Of a stretch of DNA of 64,000 nucleotides, positions 1 to 11,340 are shown piece by piece. The first letter of the stretch is position 1, and every line of letters begins with the position of its first letter. This DNA is from Zizania palustris. Lineage: Eukaryota > Streptophyta > Magnoliopsida > Poales > Poaceae. A program made the translations under genes and the position numbers. The notes under the pieces were generated by a model that had not been told where the DNA came from, did not search any database, and saw only the letters and a list, made by a program, of their open reading frames with translations. The stretch is taken from NCBI GenBank assembly GCA_019279435.1, contig JAAALK010000079.1:66970330-67034329 (forward strand), in the 5' to 3' direction.

Positions 1-221
1 ATGTACGCACACCAGGTATGTCGAATGACCTGCCTCAGTTCGTTCTAAACTTTTGAAAGAGGAAACGTTGCATAGTACCGTACCCGAGGCTGATTACGAA
101 TTTGAATTTGGATTTAAATTTGCATGTTATGCTGCCCGCCCTGATCTCGATTCCTTTTTATTTCCAGTTTTGCCCTGGAATGTATTGGCGTACAAGGAAG
201 GTGCGGCCTGTGTTTATTTGA
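1..221 (+). CDS. Possible last two exons of an upstream gene (partial)
   Basis: The window opens with five codons (MYAHQ) ending at a good donor (CAG|GTATGT at about 15/16). A T-rich tract ending TTTCCAG (167) precedes 17 open codons and a TGA at 219-221; the peptide is rich in Arg/Lys and contains CPGMYWRTRK. The phase is compatible with splicing. I do not recognise the protein, and too little is present to assign a family. It could equally be untranslated transcript end. The call rests on splice signals and codon continuity only. Confidence 0.3.
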
Positions 222-767
222 AGCTGGTGGTTTGATAGAGAAGCATTTATTTGATAGGCGATGCTAGCCAACTATGGTTTTGTTTGCTGGGTGTTTTCCA
301 TCATCCATGTAATGGACGAACATTTGCAGTGCCAAATCAAACTTTTTTTTAACTTTGATCAAGTTTACGTAAAAATATGTTAACATTTAAAATGTTAAAT
401 GACGATCTTCTTGCCAAATGGAACAAATGGGTGCTATACTGCAACTACAAAATGCAAATGACGGAGCAGAGTCAGTATAAAAGTAATCGTTCCGTCCATC
501 ACAAATTCACAATTGAAATGGGGAACACAAGCGCAGTGATTCAAACTTTTGTTTTTATTTTTAAAATAAAAATCTAGATTTAAGATTTTTATAACACGGG
601 GGATTAGATAATATACACTCTCTTTATATGTTAAACTGATAATTTACTCTCTACATTTCACTACCACTTTTATCTTAGGTTAATTTATCTAGAGAGAATA
701 TATGATAACATTTTTGTTCTAATACAATTTCATCTCTTACACCAACCCTCCTCTCCTCCGGGCGAAG
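222..767. other. Intergenic, A+T-rich, no gene seen
   Basis: No convincing coding signal on either strand. A T-run followed by AACTTTGATCAAGTTTACG (about 342-370) resembles the interior of decayed Stowaway-like elements, but no paired terminal repeat could be found. Confidence 0.5.
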
Positions 768-1470
768 ATGAGCACCCTCCATGGTGGTCTTTTTTTTGAA
801 ATAGGTCACATGGGCCCGAACTTATTTAAAGGTCATGGGTGTGTCGGGATGTGAACGAGATTTGGTACTAGCTAAGTCACATCTCTTTCACCCCACGGCG
901 GTCTCGACGACCAGATGTAGCGGCTGATGCCGTGCAACACCAGAGGCATTCATATAAGATCAAATTTTGTAATCGGAAATATAAAAAATATTGTATGTTA
1001 GAAAATACAATTAAAGAATACATCAGCAGCAACACCAGTCTTTACTAAATTTATTTGTAGTTTAACAATTTCTTTGGTATGCTTCTGCAGCCTGTAGAGA
1101 GTCCTGTTACAATATGTGGTGATATTCATGGACAGTTTCATGGCCTTGCAGAACTGTTTCGAATTGGTGGAAAGGTATTGGTTGTATTTTCTAGTTCATC
1201 TTCCTCTGTGCATATCTTGATCCATGAAACTCAAAGTGTATTGATGCTTTCTCTTGTCTTTTCCACTGTCCAGATACAAACTACTTGTTTATGGGAGATT
1301 ATGTGGGCTGTGGCTATTATTCTGTAGAAACTGTCATGGTAAGAGTTGTTTAAGCATCAAGATGGCTTTATAATTGCACCACAAAGAAATATTTATCGCT
1401 GTTCATGCAATATTTCATTGTAACTTTAGTAATTCCCTGTATTTTTACAAACAAACTAAGATTATTGACG
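768..1470 (+). pseudogene. Truncated duplicate of the PP2A catalytic subunit gene
   Basis: This segment copies parts of the intact PP2A gene at 5281-9968. Exon 1 starts at the ATG at 768 but is split by about 107 bp of unrelated sequence (about 790-897); it resumes as GLDDQ and then meets a TAG. The copy then jumps into intron 2 and continues through exon 3 (1091-1174), intron 3, exon 4 (1267-1338) and part of intron 4. Near 1428 it jumps to sequence like intron 10 (compare 9385-9425). Exons 2 and 5-11 are missing. The metal-binding motif GDYVDRG has become GDYVGCG, exon 3 carries two substitutions (K to E, D to G), and the exon 4 acceptor AG is AC. It cannot encode a phosphatase. Its right edge lies about 100 bp before the next gene. 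Confidence 0.88.
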
Positions 1471-1566
1471 CATCCTCTCGTCATCTGCTCTTGAGCAGCG
1501 TGGCATGTGTAGCCTCTTCCAGTTACCTCAACGGCGGGGCACATCCGCACATCTCCAACTGCGCGA

Positions 1567-3594
1567 ATGCCACCGCTGCCTCCACTCTCCTCACCTTGCC
1601 GGCACTACCGCCACCGCGTCCTGCTCCTCCTGCAAGTACTCCTCTCCACGCTGATTCTCCCCTCCGCGCGCAGGTATGCCCCTTTGTCTTCCTTGATCCA
1701 CACCTATTCACCGTTCTACTGTCTGATGGTCATGACCGCTCTGTGTGTCCCCCTCTAGCCTGGAAGAGGTAAGGGTCCTCACTGTCGGAGTGGAGCTGAT
1801 GGATGAGGCGATGCCGCTGCGACACGGCCACCGGTTGTACATGCTCAACGGGACGCGTCTGTCCGCGTTGTACGAAGTCAAGATCTCCTACCCAGCCTCT
1901 GTACGCTCTGACCCTAACTGGTTGAGTGATGCATGGAAATGAGGGATAGTTATTTCACTGCTGCTGCTTGTTATCCTTGACGGCGGTGTTTGTGCTTGTA
2001 GATACCGTCGAGCTTCTCGATCCGGCTTGTGGACGATCCTTACTCTATGGAGGATTGGGGGAGCAAGAACAGGAGGTTGCTCAACACGGAGAAGATAATT
2101 TTCAAGGCTGAGAACAGCAAGCCGGTCGGCATTCACTAACTATTTAGCTAGATTTGTTGCTTACCCGCAGAGTGCAGAATCAGAGTGGCTTGCCCTGATG
2201 AGACCAGATGATTTATAATTCCTATGTGCAATTGGTTTTAGGTTTACATTCTTGCCATGGTGGAGCTGAAGGGGTAGTTGCAAAGCCAAATGTGCAGGAG
2301 AGAGAGCTTGTGATGTTCAACATTGGTACGTCAGTACGGTTCCTTATGTTATGTTGTTTCCCCTTCACTGAATGGAATCAATATAACCCAAGCAAGACAG
2401 AAACTTTAGTAAATTAATCTAATATGAAAGACCTGTTATTGTATATTTGTTCTTGTCTTCTTGTAGTCAGTTGGTCCTGTGTGATCCCATAGGATGAATA
2501 GAGGCTTGAGCAACCCCATTCATTTCAACCTTGATGCAGTGCTCAATGTTGTTTCCCTTATATTATAATAGGCTTGACGCAACACACGTAAATTGAAAAT
2601 CTCTCTCCCATTTGATAGTAATTTAGCAAACTTCACAAGTTAGTCAAATATCTCGTTGTCTTGTTGTTGTTTGCTGCAAGTGTGGAGAAAGGAGATGGGT
2701 TTGCAGCAAGAGCATATAAATGAAAGAAAGTAGGCACTTGCAGTTTTTATGGCTGACCAAAGGCAAGGAGGCCTCCTTTATTCACAAATTGCCATCAAAT
2801 TGGTTCTTGAAATTTTTGTTGTTCTAGTTAGTTTGTAGTTCTAGTTAATATAATTATATCATCTCCTTTTTTTATGTTGTGTTTTGCCATGGAATTTCCG
2901 TATACTTATGCAGTTTGCATTTTCCTATTGGTACTAGCAAACATATTTTTGAATGAAATTGGTATTTGAATTTTTTGTTGTTCTAGTTAGTTTGTTGTTT
3001 TTCTGATACTTGGAATCTCAGTTAAGAAAGAGAGAAATTAGCATCAACTTGTTTCAGGGCAAAATAACTTTGTTAGAGAAAATATTGAGTAAATTTGTTA
3101 TGAACATAACTTGGAGGATATAACAAATCTTGTCACACCCTAATTGCAAATGTATAGTTATGCCAACTTCTGCCTCGGTGGTAAGCATTTGTATATGATA
3201 ACTTAAATTCGGTTGGAGAATGATATTTCGTTTACTGTAAAGTGCAGATTTAAACCAGCTGTCGTGCTTGCTATTAGAAGATATGTCCAACTATGTAGTT
3301 CAAGTTTTGCCCTTATTTGCTTCTGGATAGTATTGCCTACCCTTTCAATTTTCGTTTGGTTGAAGCACTGAAATGACACATTTGATCAGAGCAGTGTCCT
3401 GTTGTATTGGTTTCTTTTGTGCAGTTTGTGACGAACTTATGCTTGGGATCCCCCATTTTGCCTGGTGGGTTGGAATTGGATCTCTGTTCTGCATTGCTCT
3501 GGCATCACTGGCTCCCTACATTCTCCCCCTGCACAAGATACTGAACCATGAAGCCACAGAACCGGGCGATGGCGATGCAAACAAGCTCTCATGA
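1567..3594 (+). CDS. Small single-pass membrane protein, family not recognised; one-base frameshift in exon 4
   Basis: Five exons fit in phase: 1567-1673, 1759-1900, 2002-2124, 2242-2325 and 3425-3594. The predicted product is about 209 residues. It has a hydrophobic N-terminal signal-like segment (VLLLLQVLLSTLIL), a 130-residue middle containing YMLNGTRLSALYEVKISYP, a C-terminal membrane helix around WWVGIGSLFCIALASLAPYI, and a short acidic tail. This suggests a type I membrane protein of the secretory pathway. In exon 4 the frame entered by splicing (VYILAMVE) stops at TAG 2275-2277. The next frame reads EGVVAKPNVQERELVMFNI and splices correctly into exon 5. Exon 4 is 84 nt and needs 85, so one base is missing near 2266. 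The start was chosen as the ATG that opens the signal-like segment. I cannot name the family. The gene is either freshly broken or carries a sequencing error. Confidence 0.6.
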
Positions 3595-4109
3595 TACACC
3601 AAGTGTGCTACTGCTGCATGGTAGAAATGCTATGGTTTTGCAGAGCAGGCTGCTGTACTGTACATGAATCGCCTTCTTTTTCCCTTATGTCAGATGCAGC
3701 TGTGTAGTACAGGCAGCATCAAACTGGGGCTACTATAGCTTGCGATATGATGGTAGAAACATCCATCTCATTGCTGTAAATTGGTTGCACGATACGTTTT
3801 TTTTTTATGTTTTGTATCTCCCCGTGTCATAAAAAAGTACTGTGAATGTATGATCATTGATAAGACAATTGAAGCATCTAATCTGGTGTAGAGCTCCCCA
3901 AACTACTGATGCTCGGACATCATCAAAAACCACAGTTACTGCTTCGGTTGTAATAAACTATTGCCGCTAACGAGAAGGTCAAAAAAAAAAAAAGCGATAA
4001 CCGGACCGGTTTGGCGGCTCGGAGAACCGTGATGTAATAAAACAGATTTAAAAATATTTCTCAAACTAATATAGTTGCATCTCACACTTCTCTAAGCAAA
4101 CTTCACACA
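3595..4109. other. 3' flank of the membrane-protein gene
   Basis: Likely 3' untranslated and intergenic DNA. It holds T-runs, A-runs and a GGACCGGTTTGGCGGCTCGG stretch near 4004-4021. No further gene is supported. Confidence 0.5.
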
Positions 4110-4322
4110 CTCCCTCGGTGGTCTTAAATTATAACAATTTCTAGATTTTAATGTGTTTATCAATTTTATAAGGATAAAAGTCTGAACTGCTTCTTAGATA
4201 CTTTGAACTATCTACTCTAAATAGGAGTAACATAGAAAGATTTAGTGAGAAAGTTATAACAATTATAACATTTAGGATAAAATTTAAATGGTAGAAACAA
4301 TTGTATTTTAGGATACAGGGAG
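4110..4322. mobile_element. Stowaway-like MITE
   Basis: The left end CTCCCTCGGTGGTCTTAAAT and the right end TTAGGATACAGGGAG are imperfect inverted repeats of the CTCCCT type seen in Stowaway/Tc1-mariner MITEs. TA follows the right end, while the left TA is degraded. The element is about 213 bp with an A+T-rich interior and no coding capacity. Confidence 0.65.
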
Positions 4323-4558
4323 TAAGTGTTTTGGCAGCGTTCTCTTCGTCGCAATTCTTTTGGCTTGCTCGAACGGATTCCTCTAACTTTATAGGCCGAT
4401 TACTCTCTAGAGTCGCTTTCTCCTAATCGTTCAGTCCAGATCCAATGATATAGAGTACTTTCTAACTATCGCTATTATACAATAATTTCAATACCTATAA
4501 ATGAAACTGATTATAGAAGAACTCGTTAAGCTCTCGCTACCTTCCAAATCTCAATTAT

Positions 4559-5181
4559 GGGCCTGTTTGGGACTACTCCACTCTCTTAAAATTTGCTCCA
4601 CTCCACGGAATTCATTTAGAATCAGATCTAGAGTGGAGTTGCTGCTCCACTGTAGAGTATTTGTACTTGTTTGACTTGCGGAGGGAATTCAGATTCAAGA
4701 ATAGTAGAATTTGGTAGGAATGTATTATTTTACCCTGAAGTTTATTCATAAATCTCCAATTATATTATTTTTCATGTCCATTATGTAAAACATATTAAAT
4801 TATTACTCCCTTCATTAACTTTTAAATAACGTCATTGACTTTTATCATAAACTTTGATCATTCATATTATCAAAAAAAATATGTAAATATGCAAAAATAT
4901 AAGTTTGTGATAAAAGTCAACAGTAACATTTAAAAAGTTAATATAGATAGTACTAAATGAAAAAGTAATAAATATCAACTAAAAATGAATCTATAAGTTT
5001 ATAATAGCATTGGTGGGTAAATTACCCCGAACTCCACGTTTTGTTTTAAAAACTGAATCCGCAGAGCACCTCCTGAGGTCCTCCACAAAAAACGTGGAGC
5101 GAAGTCGTGGATCTGAATTTTCAGTTTGGCTAGTCATTTATGCAGCGGAGCTATAAAAGCAGAGCAGTCCCAAACAGTGCC
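4559..5181. mobile_element. PIF/Harbinger-like MITE next to the PP2A promoter
   Basis: The terminal repeats are GGGCCTGTTTGGGACT (left) and, reversed, GGCACTGTTTGGGACT (right), flanked by the 3-bp duplication TAT (4556-4558 and 5182-5184). Further inside, both arms carry ACTCCAC/GTGGAG motifs. The element is 623 bp, non-coding, and hosts a second MITE. Its right edge lies 99 bp before the PP2A start codon. Confidence 0.8.
4806..4950. mobile_element. Nested Stowaway-like MITE
   Basis: The left arm starts CTCCCTTCATTAACTTTTAA and the right arm, reversed, reads CTATCTATATTAACTTTTTA. Both arms share TTGACTTTTATCA(T/C)AAACTT further in, and TA lies on both sides (4804-4805, 4951-4952). It is about 145 bp and could fold into a near-perfect hairpin. 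It lies inside the 4559-5181 MITE, so it inserted later. Confidence 0.75.
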
Positions 5182-5190
5182 TATATATCC
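5182..5190 (+). promoter_or_regulatory. Candidate TATA box of the PP2A gene
   Basis: TATATATCC lies 91 bp upstream of the PP2A ATG, followed by a C/T-rich leader, which suits a short plant 5' UTR. Its first three bases are the right target-site copy of the adjoining MITE, so the core promoter abuts the transposon. Confidence 0.5.
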
Positions 5191-5280
5191 ACCGTCCCGT
5201 TCCCCTTCCCGGACCTTTTGCCCACCTCCACCTCTTCTTGCCTCCGCCTCCCCTTCCCTCCCCTCCACGCCCCGGCCAAG

Positions 5281-8200
5281 ATGAGCAGCCCCCATGGCGG
5301 CCTCGACGACCAGATCGAGCGGCTCATGCAGTGCAAGCCCCTCCCCGAGCCCGAGGTACCGGTCACTCTCCTCCTTCCGCCGCCCTCGTTCCCTCTTCCC
5401 TGTTCGGGGTGGGCGTCGCGCCAGATCTGGCGGGTTTGCGCGGCGCCGGGCGGGCGGCCGCCCTTCCGGCGGAGATCCGGGCTCGGACTGCGCGCCCAGG
5501 CCCAGCTACATCTTTCTTTTTTATTTACTCGGATGTTGTTGAGTGGTTATGATTCGGTTTTGAGAGGCACGGGGTGTTACTCTCCGGCTTGCAACAAGGC
5601 TTGCGTTTCAGGTTAGATGCGGTGAGATGGAGAATTTAATCGATAATGGCAGAATTTTGGCCGCTTGTTGAATTCGGGGAAAAATGGAGTCTTGATGGGT
5701 AATTTTTGGGGGGGCTTGTTGGTCCTCCAAACCGTCAGATTTTCGTCTTCCTGCCTAACTTACACCTCTATCGATTATTGTCAGGCTATCCACGATTTAC
5801 CTTGATTCCTGAGTATTTATCACACAGGTTAGAGCGCTTTGCGAGAAGGCAAAGGAGATATTGATGGAGGAGAGCAACGTGCAAGTATGACATTTTTCAA
5901 TTCTATGATGCATTTCTAACATACTATATACGATTCGTTAGGATGTTAATGCTCACCACTCTGGTAATAATGGTTGAGGAAAAGCAGCAGATGTTTTGTC
6001 ATGTAAACAAAATGAACAAGATAACAATTTCTTAAGGCTTATGGGATAAGGTTGTCTGCATCAGACTGATCTTTTAAGTTTCAAGCTTACATTATGGCTG
6101 TCATCTGTTATAATGGTTTACGTAGGAAAACTTCCTATTTTTTCTTGTCTAAATATCCAAGACTCCAATTTAGCTAATATTTTTTGTCGATCATTCACAT
6201 CATGTGCTTGTACTATATGACTGACAATTTTAGCTATATGGTTTATGAAATTGTAGGGCTGAGCATACTAACATAGCCTGTCCTGGTCACATATAAATAT
6301 TCCATGTTGGCACTTGGCAATGCAACTATCATATCTGATTAGTTTATGTTTGTCATAGATCTTTGCTCTGATTATCAGAGTCGTTCATCTAAGATCAAAT
6401 TTTGTAATCAGACAAGAACAACAAGAACAACAAGAACAACAACAGCAACAACAGCAGCAACAACAAAGCCTTTCAATCCCAAGCATTCCTATTGTTAGAG
6501 TTGAAACCTAACAAGAGTCATTAATTAAGGTTTAGTCACATTAATAGCTTCTCTTCATGCACTCCTATTGAAGGCAAAATCTTTGGGAATATTCTATCCT
6601 TTCAAGTCTCTTTTTACTATCTCCTCCCAAGTCAATTTGGGTCTTCCCCTGGATCTCCTCACACTATTGTCGTGCCTTAGGATTTCACTTAGTGCAACCG
6701 GTCTGGACATCTCCTCCCAAGTCACTGGTTTGGCAGTCCCTCTAGAGTTCTCTGTTGTACATATCCAAACCATCTCAACCGGTGTTGGACAAGCTTTTCT
6801 TCACTTAGTGCAACCCCTAGCCTATCACATATATCGTCATTCTGGACTTGATCCATTCTTGTGTGCTCACAAATCCAACGCAACATACGCATTGCAGGTC
6901 TAATCGCTGTTCTATAGAGTATAGAACTTGCCTGTTAGCTTCTGACGTACCCTCTTGTTGCAAAGAATGTCAGATGCTTGTCACCACTTCATCCACCTAG
7001 CTTTGATTCTATGGCTAACATCTTCATCAATTTCCCCCATATCTTTGAAGCATTGATCCCAAATATCAAAAGGTGTCCTTCTTGGGCACTACTTGACCTT
7101 CTAAACTAACATCTCCCTCCTAATGTGCAGTAGTGCTAAAGTCATTTCATCTACCTAAACAAATCCTAAATGGCTTGACTAGCTTCCTTATGCTTCACAC
7201 CCATCGAGTTAGATGTGAAGACCCTTGCTCATTTTTCCCTACACCCGGGCGCCGATGTCGCACACCACTAAGGAAGCGACGACACGATCCTTTCTCACCT
7301 GACAGTCTGACACTGTGTCCAGATCACAACACGGCACGCCACTAAGGGGGTGATGACCTAGCCCTTGCCCATTTAATACCTGATACCAGGCCTGGGTTCA
7401 GAAACATAAAAAATATTGTATGTGAAAAAAATACAATTAAAGAATGCATCAGTAGCAACACCAGTCTTTATTAAATTTATTGGTAGTTTAACAATTTCTT
7501 TGGTATTCTTCTGCAGCCTGTTAAGAGTCCTGTTACAATATGTGGTGATATTCATGGACAGTTTCATGACCTTGCAGAACTATTCCGAATTGGTGGAAAG
7601 GTATTTGTTGTATTTTCTAGTTCATCTCCCTCTGTGCATATCTTGATCCATGAAACTCAAAGTGTATTGATGCTTTCTCTTGTCTTTGCCAGTGTCCAGA
7701 CACAAACTACTTGTTTATGGGAGATTATGTGGACCGTGGCTATTATTCTGTAGAAACTGTCACAGTAAGAGTTGTTTAAGCATCAAGATGGCTTTATGTT
7801 TGCACCACAAAGAAATATTTATTGCTATTCATGCAATTTTTGGTTGTAACTTTACTTTAGTACTTCTTGGTTCTAATGTATCCCTTGATACACACAGCTT
7901 TTGGTGGCCTTAAAAGTTCGTTATCCTCAGCGAATTACTATTCTCAGAGGAAACCATGAAAGCCGACAGGTATGTTTATTCTTAACAGTTCATAATATTT
8001 GCTTATTTTTTGTCTGATCCATGATGTGAAAGTTTTCATTGAGCCTCTTCATTCTCTGTTACCCTTTTGTACTTGTACATGCTCACAAGAATAACTGGGT
8101 CAATTTTATAAATCATTTTTGCAGATCACTCAAGTTTATGGATTTTATGATGAGTGCTTAAGGAAGTAAGTACCTTTGCTTGTTCTAAACAATCTTCTGT

Positions 8201-9968
8201 GGATTCTTCTTCTGATAGATGATAGCAACAGTAAAATACTGAGAATCTTTAGCAATTAAGTGTTTAAGTTACTTCTGTATGGTTTTATCATGGGTCAACT
8301 TGGTGCATCTAACATTAAACGACATTGTTACCTGGCATGTGTATTATTATGACATGCAACTGCTATTACGAAGACCTAAGATGAGCCTATTTGTGTAGTT
8401 GTATTGTGCATTGCTTAGAATGCCATTTTGTGGTGATAATCAAAATATCAAATATAATGATGAATCATATGTAGAAAGGTATTTAGGCCATTTCCAACAA
8501 TTTTGCATATAATAAACTTTGTTTATGCTTGTATTTTGTCCATGATCTTGTTTATGTGAGAGTTTATGAAATTTATTTTCTTTTCTGTTTGTTGAATTGA
8601 GCTTACAAGAACCACCTTTTTTGTATTTCTTGCAGGTACGGGAATGCAAATGTGTGGAAAACTTTCACAGATCTGTTTGACTACTTCCCCTTGACAGCAT
8701 TGGTGTGTATTCAGCATTTCATTTGTATATGCCAACATCCTTTCCATTTTCTCTAGTGAAGTTGACCCACAAGCTGTCTATTTGTTTCATAGGTTGAGTC
8801 AGAAATATTTTGTCTGCATGGTGGATTATCACCATCCATCGAGACACTTGATAACGTACGTAACTTCGATCGTGTCCAAGAAGTTCCTCATGAAGGGCCC
8901 ATGTGTGATCTTTTGTGGTCTGATCCAGATGATCGATGTGGTTGGGGTATTTCTCCTCGAGGTGCTGGATACACCTTTGGGCAGGTAATATTTTGTATAA
9001 GAAAAACATATCTCTTTTTTATAAGTTGTGCACCTCATGTCCTCTGACATTGGCAATGCTATTGTTCAGGATATATCAGAGCAGTTCAACCATACCAATA
9101 ATCTAAGACTTATTGCTAGAGCTCACCAGTTGGTCATGGAGGGATTCAATTGGGCTCATGTAACTTTCTGTTCTTGAACTCAGTATCTGTCTGGTTTCTG
9201 TATTACATTTGATTCACTTGTTCCTACACTGAACAGGAGCAAAAAGTCGTTACCATATTTAGTGCACCTAATTATTGCTATCGCTGTGGAAACATGGCAT
9301 CAATCTTGGAAGTTGATGATTGCAGGGAACATACTTTCATCCAGGTAATAGTTGCAACTTTCATTCATTTGTTCAGTATTTCGGTATTTCCCTATATTTT
9401 TTTTACAAACAAACTAAGACTATTGAAAAAACATGTCCAGTCATGGACCCCAAGTGACAAAAACTGAACTGATGATTGATGAAACCTGAATGCATGATTG
9501 ACACTAAGGACATGGACATGGATTGCAGGATCAGTAAATAATTTTCTAAATCACATATTTCTTTAACATGCAAGGATCACTTTATTTGGATTAATGGTGA
9601 AGTATTGGATTAAATGATTGATAGAAAGTATGGCACAGATAGGTCAGCGGTGAATCTTGACAATTGACATGAAACTAATTAAAGTACTAATTGTAGTTTC
9701 TTTCTCACTTTACATGTCTTGATATTCAGTTCCTAAACATCATACAATGTAATTTTTGGTCTGTACATCTTGTCTGTCATGAGTTTGAGCCATGTACAGC
9801 TTTTGCAACTCGGGTTCCCTTTTCGTTTCTGCCTTTGTGATCTGGCTCCACTCTTATTCTCCGCTGCACCTTATGAGCCATATGTTTTGTTTCATTTTGC
9901 AGTTTGAGCCGGCCCCAAGAAGGGGAGAACCCGATGTAACTCGTAGAACACCTGACTATTTCCTGTGA
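5281..9968 (+). CDS. PP2A: Serine/threonine protein phosphatase 2A, catalytic subunit
   Basis: Eleven exons: 5281-5355, 5828-5884, 7517-7600, 7693-7764, 7898-7969, 8125-8165, 8636-8702, 8793-8984, 9070-9159, 9237-9344, 9903-9968. They encode 307 residues, the usual length for PP2Ac. It is the metal-dependent phosphatase subunit that pairs with scaffold (A) and regulatory (B) subunits in cytosol and nucleus. The binuclear-metal motifs GDIHG (exon 3), GDYVDRG (exon 4), GNHE (exon 5) and HGGLSP (exon 8) are intact, as are SAPNYCYRCGN and the C-terminal TPDYFL tail, whose last residues are methylated and phosphorylated in the family. The start MSSPHGGLDDQIERL matches plant PP2Ac proteins. The many-intron structure suggests plant subfamily II. 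All junctions are GT-AG and no lesion was seen. Intron 2 is enlarged by a LINE fragment. Confidence 0.97.
6406..7400 (-). mobile_element. LINE-like 3' fragment in PP2A intron 2 (antisense to the gene)
   Basis: The minus strand of about 6560-7130 reads, with frame breaks, as the end of a plant LINE-type reverse transcriptase: KARWMKWWQASDILCNKR, EEKLVQHRLRWFGYVQ and RSRGRPKLTWEEIVKRDLKG. The minus-strand 3' end is a TTG-rich tail (6412-6472 on the plus strand is CAA/CAG-rich), as is common for such elements. The truncated PP2A copy at 768-1470 reads straight across this site (about 973-985), so the whole ~995 bp is an insertion. Confidence 0.75.
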
Positions 9969-11007
9969 TGTAAAAGTGGTGCCAGCCTCTGCAGCAAATG
10001 TTTGATAGCTAGGTGAAGTTCTCTGGTTGCAGATATTTTTCCCCCTGTGTGTTATTCTTACCACTTTAGCCCTTGGCGCTTTTGCTATTGCGAGCTGCTT
10101 TGCTGCAACATGATTCAAGTTTATACCTAACGCTGGAAGGATCCATCATGTTCTCACTTATCTCTAATTGGCTGATGCTTGGCCTGAGAGCTGCAGCAAT
10201 TTGTATTATGACAGGAAATTATTCCCTCTATTCATTTTGTTTGCCTTTCTTCCTCACAAGTTCCACCTAATTTTCTCTTTATGATCCTTGTAGAGATGAA
10301 CAATCAACAATGTAGCTGTAGTTGTATGGCTCCCTGTTGAGCCGTTAGGTATTTCCTGAGCCCATCTTGATTTTCCGTACATACTTGCTTTACAAAACAT
10401 GTAGCATTCTTTTGTGACCGGCACTTAGAGCTCCTGTTTTACTTTACATGAAGACGTGATGGATCTTGTGCCCCTGCAAAGACGTTGCTCTACCGAGGAC
10501 AAGCAAAGCCATGGCCTTGTCAGTGAATTTGCTTGCTTGTTTCCAACTTGCGTTTTGAGTATCTAGCTCAGCTCCTGAGAATATGGAGAATAGTTGGGGG
10601 GTTTCAATTTCTATATAATAGTTCATTTCTAGCTGATCCTGTAACTGTTGATTAAAAGTAGGAATCTAGTTTATGGGACCTCTATATTTCATATTTTGTG
10701 TGTAGTTGTCAAAGCAAGAATGGTCACCAGTTTCCTGAGCACAGCAGATTTTGGATGCTTCAAGTCTCAAGCAGACACGGCACGACACTGACATCTACCC
10801 TTTCTACTGACAAAACATAATCCCAGTTCGAACATGTCCACAATTCAGTAACATCTTTAACATGCAAAAAGGAGTATCCTGAACCTGAAGTTCTCTATAC
10901 AGTGTACACCCTCCAGTGAACAATGGTTCTTTATTCAAGTTGGCTTCTTGTACAAACAAATAATTCAAAACCATCATTTCAGAAGCAAGAAATTGGTCCA
11001 TCATTGC
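9969..11007. other. PP2A 3' UTR and convergent intergenic region
   Basis: Contains the PP2A 3' end and then the 3' end of the convergent minus-strand pseudogene. No additional gene or element was recognised. Confidence 0.6.
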
Positions 11008-11208
11008 TCACAGCTTGCTGCGGTTTGCAAGTTGTTGGTTCAGCTGATCCCTCAACACTCTTCTTAGCAGCTTGTTTGAAACTGTTCTTGGGAACTCGTT
11101 AACTACTTGGACATAGCTGACCTGTCAAGATGATAAATTGATCCCAATGGACTTAGCACACACACACCTGCACGTCTGACCTTAATTAGCATCAGAAATG
11201 ATAAGCTC

Positions 11209-11324
11209 TGTTGGTGGAAATACTAAAATGTAAAAAGGCTCATATGTAAAAGAACAAGAAGATAAAATAGAATATGAATACTTACCAGCAGGTAGGCTTC
11301 CAAAAAATTCCCCAAATCTCGACA
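11209..11324 (+). repeat. 5' LTR of the Copia element (116 bp)
   Basis: Begins TGTTGGTGGAAATACTAAAA and ends CCCCAAATCTCGACA. It has TG...CA termini and is unusually short for a Copia LTR. It matches 17050-17165 with 9 mismatches and no gaps. Confidence 0.97.
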
Positions 11325-11340
11325 TGGTATCAGAGCTAGG
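11325..11340 (+). other. Primer-binding site (initiator-Met tRNA type)
   Basis: TGGTATCAGAGCTAGG directly follows the 5' LTR. TGGTATCAGAGC is the standard plant Copia primer site, complementary to the 3' end of initiator methionine tRNA. Confidence 0.93.
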
